From Longilinea sp964536805 (GTDB lineage Bacteria; Chloroflexota; Anaerolineae; Anaerolineales; Anaerolineaceae): 64,000 nt of DNA. Shown here piece by piece: positions 43,453-52,247 of this stretch (position 1 is the stretch's first letter; the number at the start of each line of letters is the position of its first letter). The stretch spans positions 1-64,000 of the forward strand of contig CAZHYQ010000006.1 in the NCBI GenBank assembly GCA_964536805.1, given 5' to 3'. Both the position numbers and the translations under genes were made by a program. The notes beneath the pieces were generated by a model. It was not told the origin of the DNA and did no database searches. It saw only the letters and a list, made by a program, of their open reading frames with translations.

Positions 43453-44673
43453 TCAATCATGGTCCGCCAATTGGTGTAGAACGATCGAAAGTGCCTGAAC
43501 CACGGCGCCCATGGCGGAAGAGCGCCGGCCAAGCAAGGCTGAGGTGATGCGCACGGATCGCGAAGCCGGCAAAAGGCTCCGTTGGTGCACGGTTTCACGG
43601 ATCGGCTCGAGTAATAAATCGCCGATTTGTGCTACGCCGCCTCCCACCACTACCATGCTCGGATTGAAAAGGTTCACCAGGCTAGCCAGGGCCGTGCCCA
43701 GGTGTACGCCTGCTTCTGAAACGATCTGTTGTGATACCAGATCGCCGCGCCGCGCGGCAGCAATGACATCGCGCGACCGAATTTTGCTGACCGGGTTAAT
43801 CTCGGAAAGGATGGTGCGGCGGCCGTTTCTTACTTCCTGGATTGCCTGGGCTGAAATGGCACGTCCGCCAGCCAATGCTTCCAGGCAGCCGCGGTTGCCG
43901 CAGGAACAAATAGGGCCATTTTCGTCAATGGTGATATGCCCAATTTCGCCAGCCGAACCGGAAGCACCGCGAAGGATTTGGCCATCCAGCAGGAGACCTG
44001 CGCCAATCCCGGTACCCACTTTGATGTAAGCCAGGTTGCGTTCGCCTCGTCCAGCCCCGTACGCCCATTCGCCAATGGCGCCCAGTTCGGCGTCATTGCT
44101 GAGCGAGACAGGCACCTCGAAGCGCGTTTCAAGTTCATTGCGAATTGGATAGCCGTCCCAGCCAGGCATAATTGGAGGACCGCTCACGCCGCCGCCGTCC
44201 ACCACAGGTCCTGGCACACCCGCCCCAATGGCCGAGATGTCTTTGAGACCCAACCCGGCCTCGGACAGGATTTGCTTTACAAGCGATTCAATTCTGGGTA
44301 GGCAAACAGACGGACCATCGTTGATATCCAATGGCTCGTCCATCTCGCGCACCACTTTTGCTGAATAATCTGTCACCAGGATCGTGACATGGGTCGCGCC
44401 CATATCTATCCCAATGACATGTCCGCGGTCGGGATTTATTTCCAGGACGATCGGACGCCGTCCGCTCGGATAATGCGCTTCAATTTCACGCACCAATCCG
44501 GCCGTCTGCAAATCCGCAACAATGGTTGTGATGGCAGCCCGGGTCAAATTCATCTGGCGGGAAAGTTCAATGCGTGATATGCCGCCTGATGTAAACCGGA
44601 TTAGGTCTACAACAGCGTGTTTGTTAAGGTTCTTTACATTCTGTTTTGGAAGGGTCCAAAAGAACGTGCTCAA
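43453..44673 (-). CDS. ROK family transcriptional regulator
   Basis: A 406-residue repressor-type protein starting with TTG at 44673 behind GAGG. Residues about 18-75 form a winged helix-turn-helix (ISRIELSRQMNLTRAAITTI). The rest is the ROK sugar-binding fold with VIGIDMGATHVTILV and the zinc motif CSCGNRGCLEALAGG. Relatives XylR, NagC and Mlc bind a sugar or sugar phosphate and release DNA. Its place directly upstream of malE, same strand, suggests it controls the maltodextrin genes. Confidence 0.92.
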   Translation of the reverse strand: MSTFFWTLPKQNVKNLNKHAVVDLIRFTSGGISRIELSRQMNLTRAAITTIVADLQTAGLVREIEAHYPSGRRPIVLEINPDRGHVIGIDMGATHVTILVTDYSAKVVREMDEPLDINDGPSVCLPRIESLVKQILSEAGLGLKDISAIGAGVPGPVVDGGGVSGPPIMPGWDGYPIRNELETRFEVPVSLSNDAELGAIGEWAYGAGRGERNLAYIKVGTGIGAGLLLDGQILRGASGSAGEIGHITIDENGPICSCGNRGCLEALAGGRAISAQAIQEVRNGRRTILSEINPVSKIRSRDVIAAARRGDLVSQQIVSEAGVHLGTALASLVNLFNPSMVVVGGGVAQIGDLLLEPIRETVHQRSLLPASRSVRITSALLGRRSSAMGAVVQALSIVLHQLADHD

Positions 44674-44703
44674 CTACCCGCCTCTGTCCAATTGATTGTA
44701 AGA

Positions 44704-44731
44704 ATTCTAGCACAAGCCGCATATTTGTCAA
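44704..44731 (-). promoter_or_regulatory. Strong promoter of the ROK regulator gene
   Basis: Minus strand: perfect TTGACA (44731-44726), 16-base spacer, TAGAAT (44709-44704), start near 44697. It is flanked by inverted copies TGTCCAAT (44685-44692) and ATTGGACA (44771-44778), possible autoregulatory sites. Confidence 0.8.
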
Positions 44732-44850
44732 GACATTTAACATAGATGGCAGACACCGATCATTTTAATTATTGGACAAGTCTCGGGATACTTCATCATA
44801 CACACATTTCAGGATTAATCAAAGACTTTTTTGGAGTATTCTTATTTTCT

Positions 44851-45564
44851 TTATTGAATTGGTGGCAAAGGGGTTGGCGTTACGATGGAAATTGGTTGAA
44901 ATATAATTTCCTGATATCCCAGGCTGCGTAAAAGGCGTTCAAGGTAATCCTGGGCATTTTCACCAGCGCGATCCAATATTCCATCTACTATTGCCGATTT
45001 AAGGATTTCAGACTCGGCAGCCTGGCGTGCCCGGGTTTCCAGGGTTGTGTCGCCATGTGTAAGCAGACCTTGCTCGCGGTCATAGACATATGATTTTTCA
45101 TTATCCAGCGTGGCGACAAAGATTTCGGGTGACGGTAGCCGAACATGCAAGGCGCCATTTTGCATGTATAGATCGCTTGGCGATATTTTGGAAAGATCAA
45201 CGCCGGCGATCACGCGGCCGTAGGCAATAAAAAGCAGCCGGTCGCCAAACAGAATGCCAAGTTGTTGCCCGGTTTCAGCCGTAATCACTTTTTCCACCGT
45301 ATATTCGATCGTTTCCAAACGGGCCAATGATCGCACCTCATGAATAATGGTGACCGGATCAGGCAGGATGGTTGGGGTTGGATGGAGAAAAGCTGAAACC
45401 TGAGTACTTAGACGTTGATTGCTGTCTTCCAATGGGCTCAGGACTCGGTTGGCGGTTTGTTTGACGAAGAAAAGAACCAGAAACAGGTAAACGACCAGAA
45501 TCAAAGCCAAGACACTAAAGAAGATGGCAAATGGGTTAATCGTGCGTTTCGGCTCTTGGTCCAT
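44851..45564 (-). CDS. DUF4230 family membrane-anchored protein
   Basis: A 237-residue protein with one N-terminal helix (FAIFFSVLALILVVYLFLVLFF) and an outside domain. IIHEVRSLARLETIEYTVEK, then VIAGVDLSKI and LPSPEIFVATLDNEKSYVYD, are the recognisable core of DUF4230. Length and layout are normal for the family, whose function is unknown. It is divergent from the PhnD-like gene with 95 bases between. Confidence 0.85.
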   Translation of the reverse strand: MDQEPKRTINPFAIFFSVLALILVVYLFLVLFFVKQTANRVLSPLEDSNQRLSTQVSAFLHPTPTILPDPVTIIHEVRSLARLETIEYTVEKVITAETGQQLGILFGDRLLFIAYGRVIAGVDLSKISPSDLYMQNGALHVRLPSPEIFVATLDNEKSYVYDREQGLLTHGDTTLETRARQAAESEILKSAIVDGILDRAGENAQDYLERLLRSLGYQEIIFQPISIVTPTPLPPIQ

Positions 45565-45607
45565 CGGATCTCCTGTTTCCTGTCAAAACCGGCGAAAATT
45601 AATTGAT

Positions 45608-45613
45608 TATAAT
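45608..45613 (+). promoter_or_regulatory. -10 box of the PhnD-like gene
   Basis: TATAAT at 45608-45613. It lies inside the longest open frame, which supports the TTG start downstream at 45660. No good -35. Confidence 0.45.
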
Positions 45614-45659
45614 CATTCTATCTGATTCGGTTACACCCGTCAAAATTGGAGTATATCTT

Positions 45660-46694
45660 TTGAATTCATCGCGAAACCGTTGGCGGTTTCTTACACCGAT
45701 TGCATTATGCATGATTGTTTTGAGCCTCTTTGCCTGCCAGGCAAAACCCACGGAACAAAACCTGCCAACTGCCACCCTCGAACCTTCTTCCACCCCCACC
45801 CCTGAGCCGCTGGGCAGCAAAGGCAATCCGGTCATCCTTGGATTGGTTGCCAGCGAGAGCGCGCCTGATCAGGTTGCCCAGGCCGCTGCGCTGGCTGAAC
45901 GAATCAGCACAGACGTTGGATTCGCAGTACAAGTTTTGGCTGTCGACGATTTCGACCGCCTGCTGAACGAGATGCAGGCTGGCAGAGTCCAAATGGCATT
46001 TCTACAACCCATGACCTATATTACTGCCCGCCAGAATGACCTGGCAGATGTTGCATTGCTGACCAATCACTTCGGCGTGTATTACTACGGTACGCAATTC
46101 ATCGCAAATTTCGAGAGCGGATTCACATCATACTTTGACCCAAAGAATAACGTGAATACTGCCGATGCACCTACCGCGCTACCTCAGTTGACCGGGCAAA
46201 AAGCCTGTTGGGCAGAAACAAATTCGATCTCCGGTTACATCCTTCCCGCCGGTATTCTGGCAGAAAATGGGATTTCATATACCCCAGATGCAACCCTCGC
46301 TTCGCAAACGGCTATCATCCGTGCGCTGTATATCAAAGGCGTATGCGATTTCGGCGCCACATTCGCCATATCCGGCGATCCGCGTACCTCATCGGCCGTG
46401 ATCAATGACCTGACGGATGTGCGCGAGCGCGTTCCGATCCTCTGGCAAAGCGATCCCGTCATTCCCAATTTGAACCTCTCCTACACACCCTCGCTGCCTG
46501 CTGAAATGCGAGCACCGTTAACCCAGGCTTTCCTCGATTTGGTCCGGACCGATGAGGGTAAGGCTTTGCTTTCTGCGGCCGCGGGCGATTACGAGATCAA
46601 GGATATGAGGGAAGTGGATGATTCAGTCTATGATCCATTGCGGGAAGCTGTGAATGCCCTCGGATTTGACACCTACACGGCGTTGGGTAAATGA
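45660..46694 (+). CDS. PhnD-like phosphate/phosphonate-binding lipoprotein
   Basis: Start chosen at TTG 45660 behind GGAG at 45648 (344 residues); the further upstream start at 45603 falls in the -10 box. The signal ends in the lipobox LFAC. VILGLVASESAPDQVAQAAA and LNEMQAGRVQMAFLQPMTYI belong to the phosphate/phosphite/phosphonate binding family of PhnD. ABC permease and ATPase genes are not adjacent, so the transporter is incomplete here. The ligand could be another anion. Confidence 0.8.
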   Translation: MNSSRNRWRFLTPIALCMIVLSLFACQAKPTEQNLPTATLEPSSTPTPEPLGSKGNPVILGLVASESAPDQVAQAAALAERISTDVGFAVQVLAVDDFDRLLNEMQAGRVQMAFLQPMTYITARQNDLADVALLTNHFGVYYYGTQFIANFESGFTSYFDPKNNVNTADAPTALPQLTGQKACWAETNSISGYILPAGILAENGISYTPDATLASQTAIIRALYIKGVCDFGATFAISGDPRTSSAVINDLTDVRERVPILWQSDPVIPNLNLSYTPSLPAEMRAPLTQAFLDLVRTDEGKALLSAAAGDYEIKDMREVDDSVYDPLREAVNALGFDTYTALGK

Positions 46695-46731
46695 AACGAT
46701 ACTTAAGAAATAAGCCTGGTAATAATCCTTA

Positions 46732-47397
46732 ATGATTCGGAAATCTTTGCGAATGATTATACGCATACTTTTCCTTGTTTTGGCTGCTGGAATTATCATC
46801 ATCGGTCTGCCGCGCCTGGCTTCAGAGTTATACGCCCTGAAGCGCATTGTCAATCCGGCGACCATGACCGGTCGGCCGGTTGCCATTGTATTCGGGGCGG
46901 GGTTGAAGCGCGACGGCTCGCCAACGGACGTTCTTCGCGACCGCGTCGCGGCAGCATCTGACTTGTATTTCTCCGGTAAGGTCAAAAAACTCTTAATGAG
47001 CGGCGATAACCGCTTCGAAAATTATAATGAACCAGCCGCCATGCGCGCCTATGCGCTTGAATTGGGCGTACCGGATGGGGATATCATCCTGGATTATGCC
47101 GGTCGGCGGACGTACGATACCTGCTACCGCGCCAAAGAAATTTTTGGCATCCAGCAAGCCGTGCTGGTCACACAACGGTTTCATTTACCGCGTGCACTGG
47201 TTATTTGTAACGGCTTAGGCCTGGATGGTGTCGGAGTTGCGGCTGATCGCCGGGTTTACCGCCAATATGCTCAAAACTTCTGGAATTTGCGCGAATTTCC
47301 AGCCACGCTGATGGCCTTTATCGATACCTTTGTAACCCGGCCGCTTCCGGTCCTTGGGGAAAAGGAAGCCATCTTCCCCGACCCTCCGACTAAATAA
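46732..47397 (+). CDS. SanA/YdcF-like DUF218 membrane protein
   Basis: A 221-residue protein with one N-terminal helix (IIRILFLVLAAGIIIIGLPR) and a DUF218 domain. AIVFGAGLKRDGSPTDVLRD, KLLMSGDNRFENYNEPAAM and LVTQRFHLPRAL fit the SanA branch, in which SanA of E. coli supports envelope integrity at high temperature and in vancomycin. Enzymatic activity in the family is unknown. Follows the PhnD-like gene by 37 bases on the same strand. Confidence 0.88.
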   Translation: MIRKSLRMIIRILFLVLAAGIIIIGLPRLASELYALKRIVNPATMTGRPVAIVFGAGLKRDGSPTDVLRDRVAAASDLYFSGKVKKLLMSGDNRFENYNEPAAMRAYALELGVPDGDIILDYAGRRTYDTCYRAKEIFGIQQAVLVTQRFHLPRALVICNGLGLDGVGVAADRRVYRQYAQNFWNLREFPATLMAFIDTFVTRPLPVLGEKEAIFPDPPTK

Positions 47398-47457
47398 CTC
47401 ATACTCCTTAAAAACGGGTATGCTTTTTGCAACGAGAATCAGGATAAGACCCTTCCA

Positions 47458-48063
47458 ATGGTGGATAAAGCCATGAATCGCGAAAACGCATTGATGATCG
47501 TTAACCAATTCATTCAGAACAACAATTTGGTCAACCATATGCTGGCTGTTGAAGCAGCCATGCGGTTTTACGCCCACCAACTTGGACAGGATCCAGAAAT
47601 ATGGGGCATGACGGGATTGCTGCATGATTTTGATTGGGAAATCAATCCTTCCCTTGAGAATCATGCCATAGCCGGCGCACCGATTTTGAGAAAAAATGGC
47701 GTATCCGAAGAAATCATCCAGGCGATTGTAGCCCATGCCAGCAACAGCGGCGTACCGCGCGATACATTGCTTGCCAAGGGTCTTTATGCCTGCGATGAAA
47801 TAACCGGCTTGATTACCGCCGTGGCTTTGGTCCGCCCTTCCCGTTCGCTATATGATCTGAGCGCCAGTTCTGTGAAAAAGAAATGGAAAGACCGGGCATT
47901 CGCAGCAGGCGCCAACCGCGAAGAGATCCAGGCCGCTGCTGCCGATTTTGGCGTCGAATTATGGCAGCACACCGACAATGTCATCATGGCTATGCGCAGT
48001 ATCGCGTCGCAACTTGGCCTGGAAGGCAATTTAGGCCCGGATGGTTTCCCCCTTACTCAGTAA
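47458..48063 (+). CDS. HD-domain hydrolase
   Basis: A 201-residue protein. MTGLLHDFDWEINPSLENHA holds the HD metal pair, and AIVAHAS the third histidine. Such proteins are metal-dependent phosphohydrolases on nucleotides or related substrates. An in-frame ATG at 47473 is an equally good start. It forms a plus-strand run with the genes on each side, with no clear functional tie. Confidence 0.85.
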   Translation: MVDKAMNRENALMIVNQFIQNNNLVNHMLAVEAAMRFYAHQLGQDPEIWGMTGLLHDFDWEINPSLENHAIAGAPILRKNGVSEEIIQAIVAHASNSGVPRDTLLAKGLYACDEITGLITAVALVRPSRSLYDLSASSVKKKWKDRAFAAGANREEIQAAAADFGVELWQHTDNVIMAMRSIASQLGLEGNLGPDGFPLTQ

Positions 48064-48093
48064 TTCCAACGCACTACGATAGGAGAAATTTGC

Positions 48094-49200
48094 ATGTCTC
48101 TTCAAGGAAAAGGGTATTTTATTTGGAAATTGCCCAAGTGCGAAAATGCCAATCCAACAGCGATTGCCAAACTGGCGCGTTCCGCCAATCTTACCCATGT
48201 TCTCATCAAAATCGCTGACGGCATATTTAAGTACAATGTGGATAAAGCGACACTTTATGATTATGTTCCGCCTGTCGTTTCCGAGTTAAAACGGCACGGC
48301 ATCCAGGTATGGGGCTGGCATTATATCTATGGCATGGACCCGCAAGGCGAAGCCCGCATTGCCATTCAGCGCGTCAAGGATCTCGGATTGGACGGTTATG
48401 TGATTGACGCCGAGTCCGAGTTTAAAATTGCCGGCCGGGCAACCGCAGCGCGCACATTTATGGCGAAAATCCGCTCGGAATTGTCGGCTGTGCCGATCGC
48501 CTTGAGTTCGTTCCGCTATCCTTCGTATCATCCGCAATTTCCCTGGAAGGAATTTCTCAACCAGTGCGATATCAATATGCCGCAGGTCTACTGGGAAAAA
48601 GCGCACAACCCCGCTTCCCAGTTGGAACGCGTCGTAAAAGAGTTCCAGGGCATGACCCCCTACCGGCCGTTGATTCCGACCGGGGCAGCCTACGGCGCAG
48701 GCACCTGGCATCCAACTGCCGCGGATATCGTCGAATTCCTCGACAAGGTTCAGGCACTTAAGATTCCTGCCGCCAATTTTTACAGTTGGGATGAATCGCG
48801 CGGCCGTTTTCCGGATTTATGGAAAGCTGTTTATGATTACCCCTGGGGCGTTCTTCCCCCCGAACCGGTCGCGGATATCGCGGACCGGCTGGTGGACGCA
48901 TGGAACAGCCACGATATCGAGCAAATTGCCAGCCTTTATGCAGCCAATGCAGCACATATTACCAGCGCCCGCACGGTTCATGGCATACTCTCAATCCGGG
49001 CCTGGTACGGCACCTTTCTCAGAACCCTTCTACCGAATGGTAGGTTCATACGCACTGGCCTGACCGGGACAGGAAACAACCGCCATCTGAGTTGGACCGC
49101 CACCAGCGACAATGGGCGAGTCCTGGACGGTGTCGATACGCTGGGTTTGATGGATGGAAAGATTGTTTACCATTATTCCAGCTTCACACTGACAAAATAA
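48094..49200 (+). CDS. TIM-barrel glycosidase-like protein with SnoaL-like C-terminal domain
   Basis: A 368-residue protein behind AGGAG, with no signal peptide. Residues 1-about 245 resemble GH25/TIM-barrel glycosidases: THVLIKIADGIF, GIQVWGWHYIYGMDP, GYVIDAESEFKI with the acidic pair, INMPQVYWEK and NFYSWDESRG. Residues about 255-368 (ADRLVDAWNSHDIEQIASLY to the end) match the SnoaL/NTF2-like fold, small-molecule binding or isomerase domains. Lysozyme-type GH25 enzymes are normally exported; absence of a signal is odd. Catalysis is not proven. Confidence 0.6.
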   Translation: MSLQGKGYFIWKLPKCENANPTAIAKLARSANLTHVLIKIADGIFKYNVDKATLYDYVPPVVSELKRHGIQVWGWHYIYGMDPQGEARIAIQRVKDLGLDGYVIDAESEFKIAGRATAARTFMAKIRSELSAVPIALSSFRYPSYHPQFPWKEFLNQCDINMPQVYWEKAHNPASQLERVVKEFQGMTPYRPLIPTGAAYGAGTWHPTAADIVEFLDKVQALKIPAANFYSWDESRGRFPDLWKAVYDYPWGVLPPEPVADIADRLVDAWNSHDIEQIASLYAANAAHITSARTVHGILSIRAWYGTFLRTLLPNGRFIRTGLTGTGNNRHLSWTATSDNGRVLDGVDTLGLMDGKIVYHYSSFTLTK

Positions 49201-49215
49201 AGCACAACCCGCAAA

Positions 49216-49248
49216 CAAAAAGGCGTTTCGTAATGAAACGCCTTTTTG
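49216..49248. terminator. Perfect bidirectional terminator
   Basis: CAAAAAGGCGTTTC (49216-49229) pairs with GAAACGCCTTTTTG (49235-49248) around loop GTAAT. It serves both the plus-strand TIM-barrel gene and the minus-strand gyrase gene. Confidence 0.93.
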
Positions 49249-49260
49249 TTAATCACTCAG

Positions 49261-52134
49261 TTATTTCTTGGCTGGTTTCTTTATCACCGGCGGTTTTTTG
49301 GCTGTGCTGGTTTTAGTGCTTCCACTTGATCCGGCTGGTTTTTTCTTGGCAGTCGTAACAGGTTTTGGCTTGGCCGGCTTTTCCACCGCATCCTTTCCGG
49401 AAGATTTAGTTTTGGGGCTACCGGCACTCTGGCTGGTTTTCTTGCCATCCCTGACCGGTTTGTTCGTCGTTGCCTTTTTTGTCGCGGGTTTTTTGTCGTT
49501 TAGCAAGGCAGGCTGGCCGGCTGGCTTCTTCGCGGCTCGACCGGATCCTTTTACTGCGGCTGGTTTACTGGCCGGTTTTGCCTTAGTCTTGACAGGTTTC
49601 TTTTCCATGCTGGCCGGCGTCAAACTCAAAAGAGCCGGTTGCTCGATTGGCTGCGATTTTGGCTCTGCTTTCGCCTTAATCCCCGCTTGTTTTCCCTCCC
49701 AAAATTCCAGGCTGTCGAAAACCGTTGTCAGTCCAAGGGCGGCATCACCGGCTTTTACCGGAACCAATTCCCTCCCCACGCCTCCGCGTTTACCTGCACT
49801 AATTTCGTCAACCCGAACCTGTTTCGCTGCCAGCACTTGCATGTGGATCCAACCGGTGGTGTTCTTTTTGCCCGTCAATCCTCCAACGAGATCCGTGCGC
49901 GGTGGCAATTTGCAGGCAATCACGCCCTGCCCGTACCGCCCCTGGAGCGGGAAATCATCCACGGCGATGCGCCAACCCAAACCGTTCGAAGCCAGCAGCA
50001 GGATCTCGGCGCCGGGTTTGACCGGTTGCGCCGCGCAGACCACGTCATTTGGCGATAGTTTGATGCCGCTCACGCCGCCAGCCACCAGCCCCATCGGCCT
50101 GACGTCCTTTTCAGTGAAACGGATCGCCATTCCGCGGGAAGTTAAGAACAGGATATCATCGTCACCTTTGGTCAGAAAAACCCAACCGAGCAAATCTTCG
50201 CTGTCCACTTTGATGAGCGTAAATGTTTGAGAGGAAGGTCCGGGCAATTCATTGACCGATGTTTTCTTGATCATGCCGTTTTGGGTTACCGCTGCAATAA
50301 AGCGTTCACTTTCCTTGTCACGCTGCATCGGCATTGAAAAAGCCCCAACCAGCATGGCACTGTCATCCAGCGGTGCGACTTTATGGAAGGGCACGCCGTC
50401 GCTAAATTTCTCCACCTCCGGCAGTGCGTGCAGTGCAATGGCAGCTGTTTTTCCATCCTGGTCGACCAGGTAAAGCGTTTGATGCGTATCGGCCCTCAAT
50501 AGGAAGCGCGGGGCTTCCCGCCCGCTCACCCGCGGCAGGTCGTCACCATTCGATCGGCCGATGAGGCCTTCGGTTGTTATGCCAACCCAAACCACCTGCG
50601 CCGGAGTGACATCGGTTGCCGTCAGGCGGTCAACGGCTGCTTCGCCTTCTTTCAAGGAAACGATCTGCGTGCGCCGGCGGTCTCCATAGGAAGTTTTCAT
50701 TGCCAGCAATTCCTGCTCGATCACCAGTCGCATTTTCTTGGGAACCTTAAGCAGCGATTCTAACTCTTGAATCAGTGCCATCAGGTCTTTGTACTCATCC
50801 TCGATCTTTTTCCGTTCCAGTGCTGCCAAACGGCGCAGCGGCATTTCCAAAATCGCATGGGCTTGGATATCGCTGAGCGAAAAACGTTTCATCAACCGCG
50901 CTTGCGCGGTTTCAACATCCGGTGCGGCGCGGATGATGGCAATCACCTCATCCAGATGCTTGATGGCAATGCGCAATCCTTCCAGAATGTGCGCCCGCGC
51001 TTTGGCCCGCGCGAGGTCGAACTCGGTCCTCCGCCGAACCACTTCCAGGCGGTGCTCCAGGTAAACACGCAATGCTTGTTTCAGTGACAAGAGGTGCGGT
51101 TCATTGTCCACCAGCGCCAGCAGGTTTATGCTGATGGTGGATTGAAGCGGGGTGCGTTTGTACAACTCCCGCAGGAGGGTGTTTTCCACAGCCGCTTTGA
51201 TCAACTCAATGACAATCCGCATGCCGTGGCGGTCGGATTCGTCGCGCAGGTCGCTAATGCCTTCCAGGGTACCTTCGCGCACCAATTCAGCAATGCGTTC
51301 CACCAGAGCAGACTTGTTTACCTGGTAGGGCAGCTCGTTGATAATGATGCGGCTTTTGCCGCGCCCCATATCCTCAAGATGAACACGGCCGCGCACGGTT
51401 ACGCGGCCCTTGCCGGTGGCGTAGGCGCTTAGCAATTCGTTCGACTCGTGTTCCTGTAAAATAATGCCGCCGGTCGGGAAATCGGGACCTTTGACGAAAT
51501 GCATCAGATCGTTGATCGAGACATCGTCCAGTTTATCCCAGCCTTGCAGCATGAAGATCAAGGCATCAACGACTTCAGAAAGGTTGTGAGGGGGTATGCT
51601 GGTGGCCATGCCGACTGCAATACCGGTTGCGCCGTTGACCAGTAAATTGGGCACTGCTGCGGGGAGTACTTCCGGTTCATCCAGCGTACCATCGAAATTG
51701 CGTCCAAAATTGACCGTGGCGCGATCGATCTGATTGAGCAATTCAATTGCAAACGGCGTCAGACGCGCTTCGGTATACCGCATGGCCGCCGGCGGGTCGC
51801 CATCAACGCTGCCAAAATTACCCTGGCCGTCGATGAGCATATTTCGCATGGAGAAATCCTGTCCAAGACGGGCCATGGACTCATACACTGCCATATCGCC
51901 ATGCGGGTGGTATTTACCCAACACTTCACCGACAATTCTGGCCGACTTCTTATATGCCGAATCCGAACGTATCCCCATGTCATACATGGCATAGAGAATA
52001 CGGCGCTGGACGGGTTTCAGACCGTCGCGCGCATCCGGCAGTGCCCGGGCAATAATGACACTCATGGCATAGTCGAGATAAGACTGCTGCATTTCGTGGT
52101 CGATATCTACTTTACGAATCTGGCCAATTTCCAT
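49261..52134 (-). CDS. gyrA: DNA gyrase/topoisomerase IV subunit A with lysine-rich tail
   Basis: A 957-residue type IIA topoisomerase subunit that cuts and rejoins DNA. AAMRYTEARL gives catalytic Tyr120. The N-terminal core and beta-pinwheel domain are complete. The GyrA box is degenerate (GKRGGVG rather than QRRGGKG), so the protein could be ParC-like. Residues 843-957 form a low-complexity tail with about 32 lysines among Ala, Pro, Ser and Thr (KPVKTKAKPASKPAA and similar), like histone H1 tails, absent from ordinary gyrases. gyrB is not adjacent; rpoC lies upstream on the same strand past a terminator. Confidence 0.92.
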   Translation of the reverse strand: MEIGQIRKVDIDHEMQQSYLDYAMSVIIARALPDARDGLKPVQRRILYAMYDMGIRSDSAYKKSARIVGEVLGKYHPHGDMAVYESMARLGQDFSMRNMLIDGQGNFGSVDGDPPAAMRYTEARLTPFAIELLNQIDRATVNFGRNFDGTLDEPEVLPAAVPNLLVNGATGIAVGMATSIPPHNLSEVVDALIFMLQGWDKLDDVSINDLMHFVKGPDFPTGGIILQEHESNELLSAYATGKGRVTVRGRVHLEDMGRGKSRIIINELPYQVNKSALVERIAELVREGTLEGISDLRDESDRHGMRIVIELIKAAVENTLLRELYKRTPLQSTISINLLALVDNEPHLLSLKQALRVYLEHRLEVVRRRTEFDLARAKARAHILEGLRIAIKHLDEVIAIIRAAPDVETAQARLMKRFSLSDIQAHAILEMPLRRLAALERKKIEDEYKDLMALIQELESLLKVPKKMRLVIEQELLAMKTSYGDRRRTQIVSLKEGEAAVDRLTATDVTPAQVVWVGITTEGLIGRSNGDDLPRVSGREAPRFLLRADTHQTLYLVDQDGKTAAIALHALPEVEKFSDGVPFHKVAPLDDSAMLVGAFSMPMQRDKESERFIAAVTQNGMIKKTSVNELPGPSSQTFTLIKVDSEDLLGWVFLTKGDDDILFLTSRGMAIRFTEKDVRPMGLVAGGVSGIKLSPNDVVCAAQPVKPGAEILLLASNGLGWRIAVDDFPLQGRYGQGVIACKLPPRTDLVGGLTGKKNTTGWIHMQVLAAKQVRVDEISAGKRGGVGRELVPVKAGDAALGLTTVFDSLEFWEGKQAGIKAKAEPKSQPIEQPALLSLTPASMEKKPVKTKAKPASKPAAVKGSGRAAKKPAGQPALLNDKKPATKKATTNKPVRDGKKTSQSAGSPKTKSSGKDAVEKPAKPKPVTTAKKKPAGSSGSTKTSTAKKPPVIKKPAKK

Positions 52135-52199
52135 TTACGATCTCCGATGTGAGATTCGAACGCAATACTCGCACAATTAATCATTTTACTTGAAATCAA

Positions 52200-52230
52200 A
52201 AGAGCCTGCGGAAAGTTATCGCAGGCTCTT
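52200..52230 (-). terminator. Terminator after rpoC
   Basis: AAGAGCCTGCG (52200-52210) pairs with CGCAGGCTCTT (52220-52230), loop 9; on the transcribed strand TTTTGATTT follows. Confidence 0.85.
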
Positions 52231-52247
52231 ATTTGGTTGACTAGAAC

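Noticed and set aside
49268..50230. Long plus-strand frame opposite gyrA
   Set aside because: Low-complexity mirror of the lysine-rich tail and pinwheel code; no ribosome site or family match.
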